Assembly (NCBI GenBank): GCA_035647615.1
Contig: DASRND010000012.1
Span: 1-60,116 of the forward strand
Direction of reading: 5' to 3'
Source: Bacteroidales bacterium
GTDB lineage: Bacteria > Bacteroidota > Bacteroidia > Bacteroidales > 4484-276
Length of the DNA: 60,116 bases
The notes beneath the pieces were generated by a model. The model was not told the DNA's origin and did no database searches. It saw only the letters and a list, made by a program, of their open reading frames with translations. Shown in pieces: positions 1 through 9,208 of this stretch (positions within the stretch are counted from its first letter, which is position 1; each line of letters starts with the position of its first letter). The position numbers and the translations under genes were made by a program.

Positions 1-425
1 TAAAAATAGGTACCATCATAAGCTAAATCCCTGATAGCGCCACCTCCTGCAAGTGAAAACGATGAAAGGTAGTTGCCGTCCATATCAAATTTATCAAACA
101 GTCCGGCAGCATTATTCCAGTAAGTCATATAAAAGTTGATGCCATCGGTAGTAATACCCTGACTCGATGGTGCCTGACCACTGAATGTGAAAAGAACATC
201 CCATTGCTCGTCCGTACCGTTCGAATATGTACGTGCTTCCATTGGCGATTGCTCAGCCTCCGGATTCATACTTGGAAATGAAGTCGGGTTTAGCACCTGC
301 TCCATTTTAAACTGCTCCAAGGCAGAACGGTCTTTGTTGGCCAGTCCCGTCGAAGTAGTTTGCGCAAAAAGGGCTGTCGATGTCATAAAGAGCACCAGCA
401 ACCACAAACTTGTAATTTGCTTCAT
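1..425 (-). CDS. T9SS-type secreted protein, N-terminal part (cut by window edge)
   Basis: The reading frame starts at the ATG complementary to 423-425 and stays open to the left edge, giving about 141 residues. A signal peptide is clear: MKQITSLWLL, a hydrophobic core, and a likely cut after the AQ near residue 22. It is almost the same as the signal of the next minus-strand gene (MKHITSLWLL), and the DNA upstream of the two genes is also related, so they are paralogues made by a duplication. The visible mature part, with WDVLFTF and GAIRDLAYDGTYF, looks like the start of a repeat or propeller-type secreted domain. The C-terminus lies outside the window, so the sorting domain is inferred from the paralogue only. 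Confidence 0.75.
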   Translation of the reverse strand, partial: MKQITSLWLLVLFMTSTALFAQTTSTGLANKDRSALEQFKMEQVLNPTSFPSMNPEAEQSPMEARTYSNGTDEQWDVLFTFSGQAPSSQGITTDGINFYMTYWNNAAGLFDKFDMDGNYLSSFSLAGGGAIRDLAYDGTYF

Positions 426-837
426 AAGAAATTGTTTTTAGTTAGTAATAAATCAATTCATAAAATTATTTGTATTCGTGAACCAATATTCATTACGATA
501 TCAAAAAAAAATCACCGCTAGTTGCATGACAAAATCTGGTAGCTGGTACTTGAGGTCTCTTTATGTTACTTCGTGTGTAGTTTAGAAATTAGTAGAATGA
601 GTTAGTTTGACGATTTCTTAGTACTATTTGTTTAGGTTTTATTAGCTGTGTTTCGCTTTTCAGTTTTAACTTGCAAATATAAAATAATCTTTAATGATTT
701 TATTGAAATTCTTTATTTTATTGAGCAGCAAAGTTAAAAAATTAACTGTAGGATATCCAAAAAAAAGAATTATTTGTTAATGACTTCTGACTTATTAACA
801 CAATGCCACTGTTTTCAACACCTCGCACGTTGGCGCT
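426..837. other. Intergenic region, diverged duplicate of 3626-3945
   Basis: This AT-rich, gene-free stretch separates the minus-strand secreted-protein gene from the truncated transporter copy. Its ends resemble the region 3626-3945, for example the shared run TTAAAAAATTAACTG followed by similar spacing to the transporter ATG. I see no other gene in it. Confidence 0.6.
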
Positions 838-1030
838 ATGACCTTTAAAGCAGCTCATTTTCTTTACAACACCCGTCGGGGCGGCTGGGCACTATTGATT
901 TTACTGATGCTCACATGGGGCAGTTCTTTAGTTCTCATGAAGCGGAGGCTATAAGTTTATGCCAGCACTCAGGTAGGAGCCATCAGGATATTCAAAGGAT
1001 TTCTGGTACTGCTGTCCAAGTAGCGTAAGC
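838..1030 (+). pseudogene. Truncated, decayed copy of the EamA/DMT transporter gene
   Basis: From the ATG at 838 the sequence follows the intact transporter at 3946 codon by codon for about 60 codons (MTFKAAHFLYNTRRGGWALL against MTSKAAHFLYNTRLGGWVLL). A TAA replaces a Glu codon at 952-954, and a second stop, TAG, follows near 1021. After about 1035 similarity ends, so roughly four fifths of the gene is lost. It sits in the same divergent position relative to a secreted-protein gene as the intact copy does, so the transporter start and the secreted-protein start were duplicated together and this copy then decayed. Confidence 0.85.
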
Positions 1031-1093
1031 GCGTAAATGGATGTAACAGTAGAACATCCCGTCGATCAAGCTATTTACTTTGTGAATTTCCTT

Positions 1094-1134
1094 CCCAAAA
1101 ACAAAAAAAAGGGAACCCCTGCGGATTCCCTTTT
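1094..1134 (-). terminator. Intrinsic terminator of the 1157-3625 gene
   Basis: Perfect 9-bp stem (1107-1115 with 1126-1134) and a 10-nt loop. On the minus strand the stem is followed by a T-rich run. It starts 22 bp past the stop of the minus-strand gene. Confidence 0.8.
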
Positions 1135-1156
1135 CTGATTCCTCTTCAATTAAGGA

Positions 1157-3625
1157 TTATTGGATGACCACCTTATGTATTGAGCGGCCATCAGTAGTCT
1201 CGATCTGCAACATGTAAAGACCTTTTGCGAATTTTTCGGTATTGATGCGCAGCTCCGTCCCCTTAACTTCCCGGCTGAAATTTACTTGCCCGGAGTAGTT
1301 GGTTAAAATTACCGACCGTAATTCGTCTTCAGATTGGATGATGATGTGATCGTTAGCCGGATTTGGATAAACCTGCAGTGTGCCTGAGGCACCAGAAGGA
1401 TCGCTGATATGGGTGTCAATGATTACTTCTATCTCATTACTTGGAGCTGACAGGCCAGCAGCATATTGAGCTTTCACATGGTAATAGTACAGATGGCCAT
1501 AAATAACATTTTGATCAAGGTAGGTAAGTGTGTTCGCATTGGTGCTACCAATCAGATTAAAGCTGCCTTGGTTCCCATTTTTGCGGAAAACTTTGTAACC
1601 TTCAACCTGCATTCCAGTCTCTATGTAACCTTTAATAGCCCAATTGAATGTAAGCGAGGGATCCAACTGAGAAAGGGTAGTCCAGGCACCATTCCAGGAA
1701 ATCATGTTACCAAAGCCTTCATCTTGAGGGCCGGCATCGCAGCCAGCCGGGAAACCTCCCGTGGTGTTGCAGTTGAAACCAATCCACAAATCTTTAGAAA
1801 AATCAATATGATAAGCCTCATCCAGCTCTACAGTGTTCCAAGCACCTGGTGTGATATCAAAAACTTCCTGCGAATACTTAAGCGTTGGATTGGTGCTTCC
1901 CTGCCATATCTTGACGGTGTAGGTGCAAATATCGCCGGGTTCACCAGGGACAAAGTCAACCTTTGTTACCCTGCCCCCTTCAAAATCTTCGAGCATTTCA
2001 GGCGTCCAGCGGGCTGCCACGTCGAAATTGGTTGAGGCACTGATAGCGTTAGTGATGTTTTCACCGGAATAGGTAATCCATTCAGGAATAAAAACACCTG
2101 TAGGGACATCCCAAGTAAGGTTGACATCAAGGAAGTTTATTATCTCAGCCTCTAGATTATTTGGCGGTGGTAAAGGTGATCCAACCAGCAGAGTAACCGG
2201 AACAGTAACCAGCGGGTTAGCGGGATCGTTGCTGGTGATCTCCAGTGAGCCTTCATAATATCCATCAGGCAGAACCATAGAGTTGAAGGTAATCTCAACC
2301 CCTGTTGACTCGCCGACGCCCAAAGTACCGCCGGTGTTCTCAGGCACCGTGAGCCATGCGATTGGGTTTCCCGCTACTTTAATGGTGTAGTCTTCTACTT
2401 CACCATAGGTCATCGTTTCGCATGGAAAAGGATCCACGCTGTAGCTCATCCTTACACGCATGCGGTAATTGTCAAGGGGGGTGCTGGCAGGAACTGCAAT
2501 AGCTCCGGTGAAGGTTAAGCCTGCATCATCACTGGTAAGAACAAACTTTTCGTTGCCTTCATCAAAGGTATAGCTCATATCCCAGTCAACCCAGCAGGTA
2601 ACTTTATCGGAAGGCCATGGGTTACCATTGGTAACGGTAATGGCATTGGATGCACCGGGGGAAATTACAGTATAAATATCAGTATAGTCGGCTACGTCAC
2701 CTTGCCAGCCACTACTGTTGTCGATGGTTCCACACAATACATTTTGAATAAATTCATCTTCAGTTCTGGTGGATGCTACGCAATATTCAGGAAAGAAATT
2801 GAAAAGGGTTTTCATTTTACAATCATTGGCAGCATCTTCGTCACCGGCCAGCGCCGTACAGGCTGTAAAATTGTAACTGCCATAGTCGGAAAGGTTGGCC
2901 GTTTGGGTAAGGTTCACAGTTGCTGTGGCTTCTGATGCAAGCGGGCCGGCAAAGGTTCCGTTTTCAGAACCTGACCCTGTAGTGCCATCCCAGTTTACTG
3001 TCCAAGGAATATTAGATTGTGAAGCAGTCCCAAAGTTTTTGATGGTGATAGCAATGGGTTCAGCATTGGTAAGACTTACACCGCTCAGAGGTTGCGGAAT
3101 TGAATAAACTCCAACATCATTACTAAACTGTGAAACACTGGTAACAAAGTTGTCAAAAGGAAGAGCCTGTGAACCTGAGTTACCGCTGTTGTGTTTTACA
3201 CCAGCAACAATACCCGGCTCAATGCCAGCAAGTGGCAGGAGTCCTTCAGCAGCCATTCTCTCTCTGAGAATACGCAAATCTTCAACCGGGTCAGAGGCAG
3301 GAATCGATACCTGTCGTAAAGGTGCATTAGCTACTATTGACCAATCAAGCGGTTCACTACCCGTGTTGGTGATGGTGAGCATCTGAGTGGTAACATCCCA
3401 TTCAGGATGAAACTCGGTAAGCTTTGTCGGGTTCACATCAATCATCGGATCATTTTGGGAAAGCACCCCGGCTTTCACCTCAACATTTAGATTCGGCTGC
3501 TGACCGGTTTTGCACATTGCTGATGCAGCTTTCTTTGAAACCATTTCTGTGACGTCGTTTTGCGCAATGAGTGATGCTGATGCCATAAAAAACACCAACA
3601 GCCATAGGCTTGTAATGTGTTTCAT
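1157..3625 (-). CDS. T9SS-sorted secreted protein with GEVEDY, fibronectin-like and C-terminal sorting domains
   Basis: The 822-residue product begins with a signal peptide (MKHITSLWLLVFFMASASLIAQ). Residues 150-250 look like a CARDB-type Ig-like domain (adhesion or spacer). A GEVEDYTIKV motif near 415 marks the GEVEDY domain common in Bacteroidota exoproteins, and a fibronectin III-like part follows at about 490-720. The last 80 residues are a typical type A sorting domain: a YPNPAND motif, an LTNYSGQ strand, then KGLYMLQIETTDG and a basic C-terminus (HKVVIQ). The T9SS removes such domains as it exports proteins to the surface. No catalytic domain is visible, so a structural or binding role is likely. 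It is the paralogue of the gene at 1-425. Confidence 0.85.
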   Translation of the reverse strand: MKHITSLWLLVFFMASASLIAQNDVTEMVSKKAASAMCKTGQQPNLNVEVKAGVLSQNDPMIDVNPTKLTEFHPEWDVTTQMLTITNTGSEPLDWSIVANAPLRQVSIPASDPVEDLRILRERMAAEGLLPLAGIEPGIVAGVKHNSGNSGSQALPFDNFVTSVSQFSNDVGVYSIPQPLSGVSLTNAEPIAITIKNFGTASQSNIPWTVNWDGTTGSGSENGTFAGPLASEATATVNLTQTANLSDYGSYNFTACTALAGDEDAANDCKMKTLFNFFPEYCVASTRTEDEFIQNVLCGTIDNSSGWQGDVADYTDIYTVISPGASNAITVTNGNPWPSDKVTCWVDWDMSYTFDEGNEKFVLTSDDAGLTFTGAIAVPASTPLDNYRMRVRMSYSVDPFPCETMTYGEVEDYTIKVAGNPIAWLTVPENTGGTLGVGESTGVEITFNSMVLPDGYYEGSLEITSNDPANPLVTVPVTLLVGSPLPPPNNLEAEIINFLDVNLTWDVPTGVFIPEWITYSGENITNAISASTNFDVAARWTPEMLEDFEGGRVTKVDFVPGEPGDICTYTVKIWQGSTNPTLKYSQEVFDITPGAWNTVELDEAYHIDFSKDLWIGFNCNTTGGFPAGCDAGPQDEGFGNMISWNGAWTTLSQLDPSLTFNWAIKGYIETGMQVEGYKVFRKNGNQGSFNLIGSTNANTLTYLDQNVIYGHLYYYHVKAQYAAGLSAPSNEIEVIIDTHISDPSGASGTLQVYPNPANDHIIIQSEDELRSVILTNYSGQVNFSREVKGTELRINTEKFAKGLYMLQIETTDGRSIHKVVIQ

Positions 3626-3945
3626 AATATCTTGTTTTTAGTTTGAATTTTATCATTTCATCAAAAAATATGAAATTGCAACAGAACTATTATTCGTTCA
3701 AAACAAAAAATTCACTGGTAGCTGCAAAACTTTCTACAAGGCTCATTGCCGGTGTTTTGAGGTTCGCACGATGTTTATGGCTTAAAAATAAATAAAAACG
3801 CCTCAGTTTATCGATAACCTTTATTTATTTTGCAACAAATTTAAAAAAATTAACTGAAGAGTATTCACGAAATAAGATTTTTTGTTGATGATTTTCAAAT
3901 TATTAATACAACACCGGTATTTCCTAAATCCCATACATTGGAGCT
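3626..3945. other. Divergent intergenic region between secreted protein and DMT transporter
   Basis: AT-rich region holding the promoters of both divergent genes. It is related to 426-837 (the other half of the duplication). I see no further gene. Confidence 0.5.
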
Positions 3946-4875
3946 ATGACCTCTAAAGCTGCTCACTTTCTTTACAACACCCGCCTCGGAGGTTGGGTGC
4001 TACTAATTTTACTGATGCTTACGTGGGGAAGTTCTTTCATACTCATGAAACGCGGGCTGGAGGTTTACAGCAGCGTTCAAGTAGGTTCCATCCGAATATT
4101 TATGGCATTTTTGGTTCTATTACCTGTGGCGCTGAAGCACATTAAGCGGGTTCCGCGATCGAAACTGAAATACATCTTTTTGGTAGGATTGTTAGGAACC
4201 GGTTTGCCGGCATTCCTTTTTGCCAAAGCGCAAACGGGTCTCGACAGTGCAGTGGCCGGAATTCTAAATTCGCTCACACCTTTATTCACGTTGATAGCGG
4301 GGCTGACATTTTTTGGACAAAAAACTAGAGCCGTTAACGTTGCAGGCGTATTGATTGGATTGATCGGCGCTGTAGGGTTGATTTATGTTACCGGCAGCGG
4401 CTCCCTCGAATTTCGTTTTTCCTTTGCAATCTACATCGTGGTGGCCACAATGCTCTATGCCATCCAAAGCAATATGATTAAATATTACCTGCACGACGTA
4501 AAGGCTGCTGCCATTGCCGCGATAGGATTTTTCTTTATCGGTGTTCCTGCCGGGATTCTGTTGTTTTTCTTCACCGACTTCACCCAGGTCATCGTTTCGG
4601 GTAATAATGCAGCATTGGCTTTCGTTTACATTGCCGTGCTGGGGATTTTCGGTTCAGCCATCGCCATCATATTATATAACAAACTCGTACAAACCACTAC
4701 CGCCATTTTTGCTTCGTCGGTCACGTATTTTGTTCCGGTGGTGGCGCTTTTATGGGGAATGACCGACGGGGAACGCTTTACGGCAGGAGCATTCGGATTT
4801 GCAGCAGTGATACTGGCGGGTGTCGTTTTGGTAAATCGGGGTAGAAATCGTAACGCTCTGAATAAAATAAAGTAA
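3946..4875 (+). CDS. EamA-family (DMT superfamily) inner-membrane transporter
   Basis: 309 residues with about ten hydrophobic helices, the usual size and pattern of two tandem EamA repeats (first about residues 15-145, second about 160-300). Family members export metabolites or amino acids; the substrate cannot be read from sequence. The start has the early LTWGSSFILMKRGL segment common in this family, and GILNSLTPLFTLI ends helix 4 of the first repeat. A truncated duplicate of its 5' end lies at 838. It is transcribed alone: divergent from the secreted-protein gene and followed by a fresh promoter for rplU. Confidence 0.88.
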   Translation: MTSKAAHFLYNTRLGGWVLLILLMLTWGSSFILMKRGLEVYSSVQVGSIRIFMAFLVLLPVALKHIKRVPRSKLKYIFLVGLLGTGLPAFLFAKAQTGLDSAVAGILNSLTPLFTLIAGLTFFGQKTRAVNVAGVLIGLIGAVGLIYVTGSGSLEFRFSFAIYIVVATMLYAIQSNMIKYYLHDVKAAAIAAIGFFFIGVPAGILLFFFTDFTQVIVSGNNAALAFVYIAVLGIFGSAIAIILYNKLVQTTTAIFASSVTYFVPVVALLWGMTDGERFTAGAFGFAAVILAGVVLVNRGRNRNALNKIK

Positions 4876-4882
4876 GAAAACA

Positions 4883-4912
4883 TTTGCAGTTAAAAAAATA
4901 GTTTTACTTTTG
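4883..4912 (+). promoter_or_regulatory. Bacteroidota-type promoter of rplU-rpmA
   Basis: TTTG at 4883-4886 and TACTTTTG at 4905-4912, 18 bp apart, match the TTTG / TAnnTTTG consensus of the primary sigma factor in this phylum. The rplU ATG follows 41 bp later. Confidence 0.75.
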
Positions 4913-4953
4913 CACTCCTTTTTTAGTTACAAATTATCAATACAAGCACGAAC

Positions 4954-5265
4954 ATGTACGCAATAGTTGACATAGCTGGACAACAGTTTAAAATTGAAAA
5001 AGATAAAGAAATCTTTGTTCACCGCCAGGCAGGCGAAGCCGGCGACAACCTTAGTTTCGGGTCGGTAATGCTGGTAGGCGACGGCGACAGCATCAGCGTA
5101 GGAAAACCCTTTATTGATGGCGCCAAAGTAGAAGCCACCATACTGGAACATTTACAAGGCGACAAAGTGCTCGTCTTTAAAAAGAAAAGAAGAAAAGGCT
5201 ACCAGAAAGAAAATGGTCATCGCCAGCAGTTTACCAAAGTGAAAATCGAAAACATCGCTTTGTAG
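4954..5265 (+). CDS. rplU: 50S ribosomal protein L21
   Basis: 103 residues, the normal length for bL21. It begins MYAIVDIAGQQFKIEKDKEI, the family's opening strand, and contains the conserved KVLVFKKKRRKGYQKENGHRQ region that binds 23S rRNA. It is the first gene of a two-gene operon with rpmA, which starts 38 bp downstream. This pairing is conserved in most bacteria. Confidence 0.98.
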   Translation: MYAIVDIAGQQFKIEKDKEIFVHRQAGEAGDNLSFGSVMLVGDGDSISVGKPFIDGAKVEATILEHLQGDKVLVFKKKRRKGYQKENGHRQQFTKVKIENIAL

Positions 5266-5303
5266 TACGAAATTTATTTGCAAACTATTAAAAACTAAAT
5301 ATT

Positions 5304-5582
5304 ATGGCTCATAAGAAAGGTGCAGGTAGTTCATCAAACGGACGCGAATCGCATAGCAAACGTCTTGGTGTAAAGATTTATGGCGGCCAGTTTGCCAGAG
5401 CAGGCAACATTGTAGTACGTCAGCGCGGCACAGCGCATCATCCCGGCGTTAATGTAGGCCTGGGCAAAGACCATACACTCTTCGCACTGGTGGATGGCAC
5501 CGTTGAATTTAAAAGAAAAAGAGACAACAAATCGTTTGTTAATATCCTCCCCTTAGAGCAGGAAACTCCCGGGGTGAACTAA
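5304..5582 (+). CDS. rpmA: 50S ribosomal protein L27
   Basis: 92 residues. It starts [20 protein letters not shown], with the basic N-terminal tail that reaches the peptidyl-transferase centre. The core includes [22 protein letters not shown] and a [17 protein letters not shown] strand. The N-terminus has no cleavable leader of the Firmicutes type. It follows rplU closely and is closed by a strong terminator. Confidence 0.98.
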   Translation: MAHKKGAGSSSNGRESHSKRLGVKIYGGQFARAGNIVVRQRGTAHHPGVNVGLGKDHTLFALVDGTVEFKRKRDNKSFVNILPLEQETPGVN

Positions 5583-5603
5583 CCACAAGATCTAAAAGAT
5601 CGC

Positions 5604-5644
5604 AAAATCTCCTGTTTTAATTGAAAGCAGGAGATTTTTTGTTT
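5604..5644 (+). terminator. Intrinsic terminator after rpmA
   Basis: 11-bp stem AAAATCTCCTG (5604-5614) pairing with 5628-5638, a 13-nt loop and a T-rich tail. It separates the ribosomal operon from serS. Confidence 0.88.
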
Positions 5645-5664
5645 AAACAAAAAAACACACAGGC

Positions 5665-6942
5665 ATGCTGCAAATCACCACCATCCGCCAACAGCCCGAC
5701 GAAATCGTTGCCAGGCTGCGAATAAAAAATTTTGACGCCGCATCACAGGTTGAATCCATCGTGACACTCGACGAACAACGACGCGAGCTTCAGGCACGCC
5801 TCGACGAAACGCTGGCCGGCGCCAACCGCCTGACCAAAAGTATAGGCGATCTTTACAAAACCGGCAAAACCGCGGAAGCATCGCAACTGAAAGAAGAATC
5901 TGCAGAATTGAAAATCACCTCTAAGGCACTGAACGAGGAACTTGGCGATATAGTGAAAAAGCTCAACGACGTTCTGCTGTTGCTGCCCAACCTTCCACAT
6001 CCAAGCGTTCCTGCCGGCAAGTCAGCAGCCGACAACGAGATAGTAGCCACCGGTGGAACCCTTCCTGAGAAAAACCCCCAGGCCCTCCCCCATTGGGATT
6101 TGATAAAAAAATACAACATCATCGACTTCGACCTTGGCAATAAAGTGACGGGGGCGGGATTTCCTTTTTATCGCGGACAGGGTGCGCGTCTGCAACGTGC
6201 ACTCATCAACTTTTTTCTGGATCAGGCGATCGAAGCCGGATACACGGAGTTCCAACCACCGCTTTTGGTAAACGAAGATTCAGCTTATGGAACCGGTCAG
6301 CTTCCCGACAAAGACGGCCAGATGTATCATGCACCCGTGGATAAGCTTTACCTGATACCCACTGCCGAAGTACCCATCACCAACATCTACCGCGACGTGA
6401 TACTGCGCGAAGAGGATCTGCCCATAAAAAACGTAGCTTACTCCAACTGCTTCCGCCGGGAGGCCGGCTCCTGGGGCGCCGATGTTCGCGGGCTCAACCG
6501 GCTGCACCAATTCGACAAAGTAGAGATTGTTCAGATACGCACTCCCGAAGATTCGTACCAAACGCTGGAAGAGATGCGCGAATACGTGACCGGACTGCTG
6601 GGCAAGCTGGAGCTGCCTTACCGCATCGTACGGCTGTGTGGCGGCGACCTTAGTTTTACCTCGGCGCTCACCTACGATTTTGAGGTTTTCTCGTCGGCAC
6701 AGGAACGCTGGCTTGAGGTGAGCTCAGTGTCGAACTTTGAGAATTTCCAGTCCAACCGTATGAAGCTGCGCTACAAAACCAAAGAAGGACGCACACAACT
6801 GGCACACACCCTCAACGGCAGCGCGCTGGCTTTGCCGCGTATCGTGGCGGCATTGCTCGAAAACAACCAGACCGAAGAGGGCATCCGTATTCCGGCAGCG
6901 CTACAAGCCTACACGAAATTTGAGATGATCACGCTGATGTAG
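5665..6942 (+). CDS. serS: Seryl-tRNA synthetase
   Basis: 425 residues, the usual size of bacterial SerRS. The N-terminal long alpha-helical arm (about 1-110) that grips the tRNA variable loop is present. The class II catalytic core follows: motif 2 as NCFRREAGSWGADVRGLNRL and motif 3 as HTLNGSALALPRIVAALLEN. The enzyme charges tRNA-Ser, and also tRNA-Sec where present, in the cytoplasm. It starts 20 bp after the rpmA terminator and its own promoter is not obvious. Confidence 0.97.
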   Translation: MLQITTIRQQPDEIVARLRIKNFDAASQVESIVTLDEQRRELQARLDETLAGANRLTKSIGDLYKTGKTAEASQLKEESAELKITSKALNEELGDIVKKLNDVLLLLPNLPHPSVPAGKSAADNEIVATGGTLPEKNPQALPHWDLIKKYNIIDFDLGNKVTGAGFPFYRGQGARLQRALINFFLDQAIEAGYTEFQPPLLVNEDSAYGTGQLPDKDGQMYHAPVDKLYLIPTAEVPITNIYRDVILREEDLPIKNVAYSNCFRREAGSWGADVRGLNRLHQFDKVEIVQIRTPEDSYQTLEEMREYVTGLLGKLELPYRIVRLCGGDLSFTSALTYDFEVFSSAQERWLEVSSVSNFENFQSNRMKLRYKTKEGRTQLAHTLNGSALALPRIVAALLENNQTEEGIRIPAALQAYTKFEMITLM

Positions 6943-6950
6943 TTCATTGT

Positions 6951-7085
6951 TCCTTGTTCCCTTCGACAGGCTCAGGGCAAGTGTTGTTTGTTGTTCCCTT
7001 CCACTGGGGGGATGGCTGAGCTTGTCGAAGTCCTGGGGTGGCTGCGGTGGCTGAGCTTGTCGAAGTCAGCCTGTCGAAGCCAGGT
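6951..7085. repeat. Dispersed CTTCGAC / CTCAG repeat, copy 1
   Basis: Contains TTCCCTTCGACAGGCTCAGG, then the run CAAGTGTTGTTTGTTGTTC, and two inverted copies of GCTGAGCTTGTCGAAGTC. The same flanking words recur at 12706, 30826 and 40990 with different inserts between them. The 378-bp gap 6943-7320 holds this repeat and the short repeat at 7157, and no convincing gene. Confidence 0.7.
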
Positions 7086-7156
7086 AAGGTTAAAACATTG
7101 TTTGTTTCCCGAATTGTTTTACTCTGGGAACTCCCCCGAAGAATCGACTCAAGATC

Positions 7157-7204
7157 AAAATCGAATTAGCGGCAATTCGCCTAATTGGCGGAAATTAGCG
7201 GACA
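7157..7204 (-). repeat. 48-bp dispersed repeat, minus-oriented copy
   Basis: Its reverse complement closely matches 35012-35059; both carry CAATTAGGCGAATTGCCGCTAA or its complement. It lies in a gene-free stretch. Confidence 0.65.
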
Positions 7205-7320
7205 ATAAAAAAATCAACTTTTCGGGTAGAGTTGTGTTTCATTAAAAATAAAAAATTAACCCCCCGATAGATTCGGGCTACAAAATATTTGATCAGCTTT
7301 AGGGTTTTGTAGTTTCAGGA

Positions 7321-9207
7321 ATGGATAGCTTTATGAAAAACACTTACACCTTATTAATAGTACTACTGTTGCTTTTTGGTGCAACACCTTTCTTGTCGGC
7401 ACAGGATATCCCGGCATTTCCACAGGCCGAAACGGCCAAAAGTAAGATAGAAAAGCCTGACGACGAAAAGCTTGCCGCCGAATACATGAAAACCAAAGAG
7501 TACGAAAAAGCAGTGGAGCTGTACGCAAAGTTGTACGAACAGAAGAAGACGCGTTATTTTTACACCTATTATATTTTTTGCCTCACCGAACTGCAGGACT
7601 TCAAAACCGCGCTGAAGGTGGTGCGGCGTGAGCAAAAAGAAGAGCCCGGCTCCCTGCGACTGCTGGTGGACGAAGGCTACATCTATTCGCTACAGGGCGA
7701 CCAGCACAAGGCAAAAAAACTGTGGGATGAAGCACTCGCAAAGCTTACCGGCAACCGCAATCAGGTAAATGAATTGGCCGGCGCATACAGCTACCGCGGA
7801 CAAACAGAGTATGCGCTTCAGACGTACCTCAAAGGACGGCAGCTGGTGCAGGATTATCAATTTAACCTGGAACTGGCGCGGATGTATCAGCAGATGAACA
7901 ACTTTACCGACATGGTGAACGAATATCTGAACCTGATGGACAACGACCTTTCGCGGCTCGAATACATCAAAGGACGGCTTCAGTCGGCACTCGATAGCGA
8001 CGAAGAAGGTACCATTGGTGAGGCCATTCGGACTGAACTGCTGCGGCGTGTTCAAAAAAATCCTGACAAAATTTATTATTCAGAGATGCTCATCTGGTAT
8101 GCTGTTCAGCAAAAAGATTTTGACCTGGCGCTGCTGCAGAGTAAGTCGATCGACCGGCGGCTGGGCGGCGACGGGCGCGCGGTGATCGACCTGGCAATGA
8201 TCAGCCTGAATAATGAGGCGTATGATGTGGCTGTGGATGCCTATCAATATGTGTTGGCAAAGGGCGAGCTGTCGACGTACTATCTGGATGCACGCATCGG
8301 GCTGCTCAACGCACGCTACCTGAAGATTACCCATCGCCTCGACTATACCCGCGACGACCTGACGGCGCTCGAACGCGAATATCATTCGGCACTTGAGGAG
8401 TTTGGCGAAAACAGTTCCACCATCACTATCATGAAATACCTGGCGCACCTGCAGGCTTTTTATCTCGACAAATACAACGAAGCCATCGTCCTGCTCCAAA
8501 AAGCTGTGGCAATGCCGGGGGTGTCGCCACAGCTCACTGCGGAGTGCAAGATAGAGCTGGCCGACATTTTGCTGTTTACAGATCGTGAGTGGGATGCAAC
8601 GCTGCTTTATTCGCAGGTAGATTATGATTTTAAAAACGATCCCGTGGGGCATCTTGCCAAATTCAAGAATGCAAAGTTGTCGTATTATATCGGCGAATTT
8701 AATTGGGCCAAGATGCAGCTTGATGTGCTGAAAGCAGCTACTTCCAAGCTTATTGCCAACGATGCCATGGAACTCTCGCTGCTCATCAGCGACAACATCG
8801 ACATGGACAGCACCTACACGGGACTTGGATATTATGCCCGTGCCGACCTGCTGGTGTATCGCAACAAACCCGACCAGGCATTGGTCGTATTGGATTCGAT
8901 ACAAAAATTGGCGCTGTGGCATCCTCTCAACGATGAGGTGCTTTATAAAAAAGCCGACATCATGCTGAAAAAATCCAACTACGAAGCCGCCGACAGCCTG
9001 CTAAATAAAGTGACGGAAATGTACCCAGGGGATATCCTGGCCGACGATGCGCTGATACTGCGCGCCAGACTTTATGACGAACATTTTAAAGATCCCGGTA
9101 AAGCCATGATGCTTTATGAGCGGCTGATGATAGAATATCCCGGAAGCCTCTTCGTGGTGGAGGCTCGCAAACGATTCAGAGAGCTGCGCGGGGACATGAT
9201 TAATTAG
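7321..9207 (+). CDS. Secreted tetratricopeptide-repeat protein
   Basis: 628 residues. A signal peptide is clear (KNTYTLLIVLLLLFGATPFLSAQ), so the Met at 7333 is as likely a start as the one at 7321. The rest is a run of helical TPR-like repeats, for example YMKTKEYEKAVELYAKLYEQ near 55, YNEAIVLLQKAVAMPG near 385 and YEAADSLLNKVTEMYPGDIL near 550. It should act in the periplasm or at the outer membrane as a protein-binding scaffold; no enzymatic motif is present. The stop is 1 bp before the rsmA ATG, so the two are probably co-transcribed. Confidence 0.85.
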   Translation: MDSFMKNTYTLLIVLLLLFGATPFLSAQDIPAFPQAETAKSKIEKPDDEKLAAEYMKTKEYEKAVELYAKLYEQKKTRYFYTYYIFCLTELQDFKTALKVVRREQKEEPGSLRLLVDEGYIYSLQGDQHKAKKLWDEALAKLTGNRNQVNELAGAYSYRGQTEYALQTYLKGRQLVQDYQFNLELARMYQQMNNFTDMVNEYLNLMDNDLSRLEYIKGRLQSALDSDEEGTIGEAIRTELLRRVQKNPDKIYYSEMLIWYAVQQKDFDLALLQSKSIDRRLGGDGRAVIDLAMISLNNEAYDVAVDAYQYVLAKGELSTYYLDARIGLLNARYLKITHRLDYTRDDLTALEREYHSALEEFGENSSTITIMKYLAHLQAFYLDKYNEAIVLLQKAVAMPGVSPQLTAECKIELADILLFTDREWDATLLYSQVDYDFKNDPVGHLAKFKNAKLSYYIGEFNWAKMQLDVLKAATSKLIANDAMELSLLISDNIDMDSTYTGLGYYARADLLVYRNKPDQALVVLDSIQKLALWHPLNDEVLYKKADIMLKKSNYEAADSLLNKVTEMYPGDILADDALILRARLYDEHFKDPGKAMMLYERLMIEYPGSLFVVEARKRFRELRGDMIN

Positions 9208-9208
9208 C

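Noticed and set aside
6988-7245. 85-codon reading frame in the intergenic repeat region
   Set aside because: Composed almost wholly of dispersed-repeat sequence.
8080-8922. 280-codon minus-strand frame
   Set aside because: Antisense shadow of the TPR gene; codon pattern follows the plus-strand gene.
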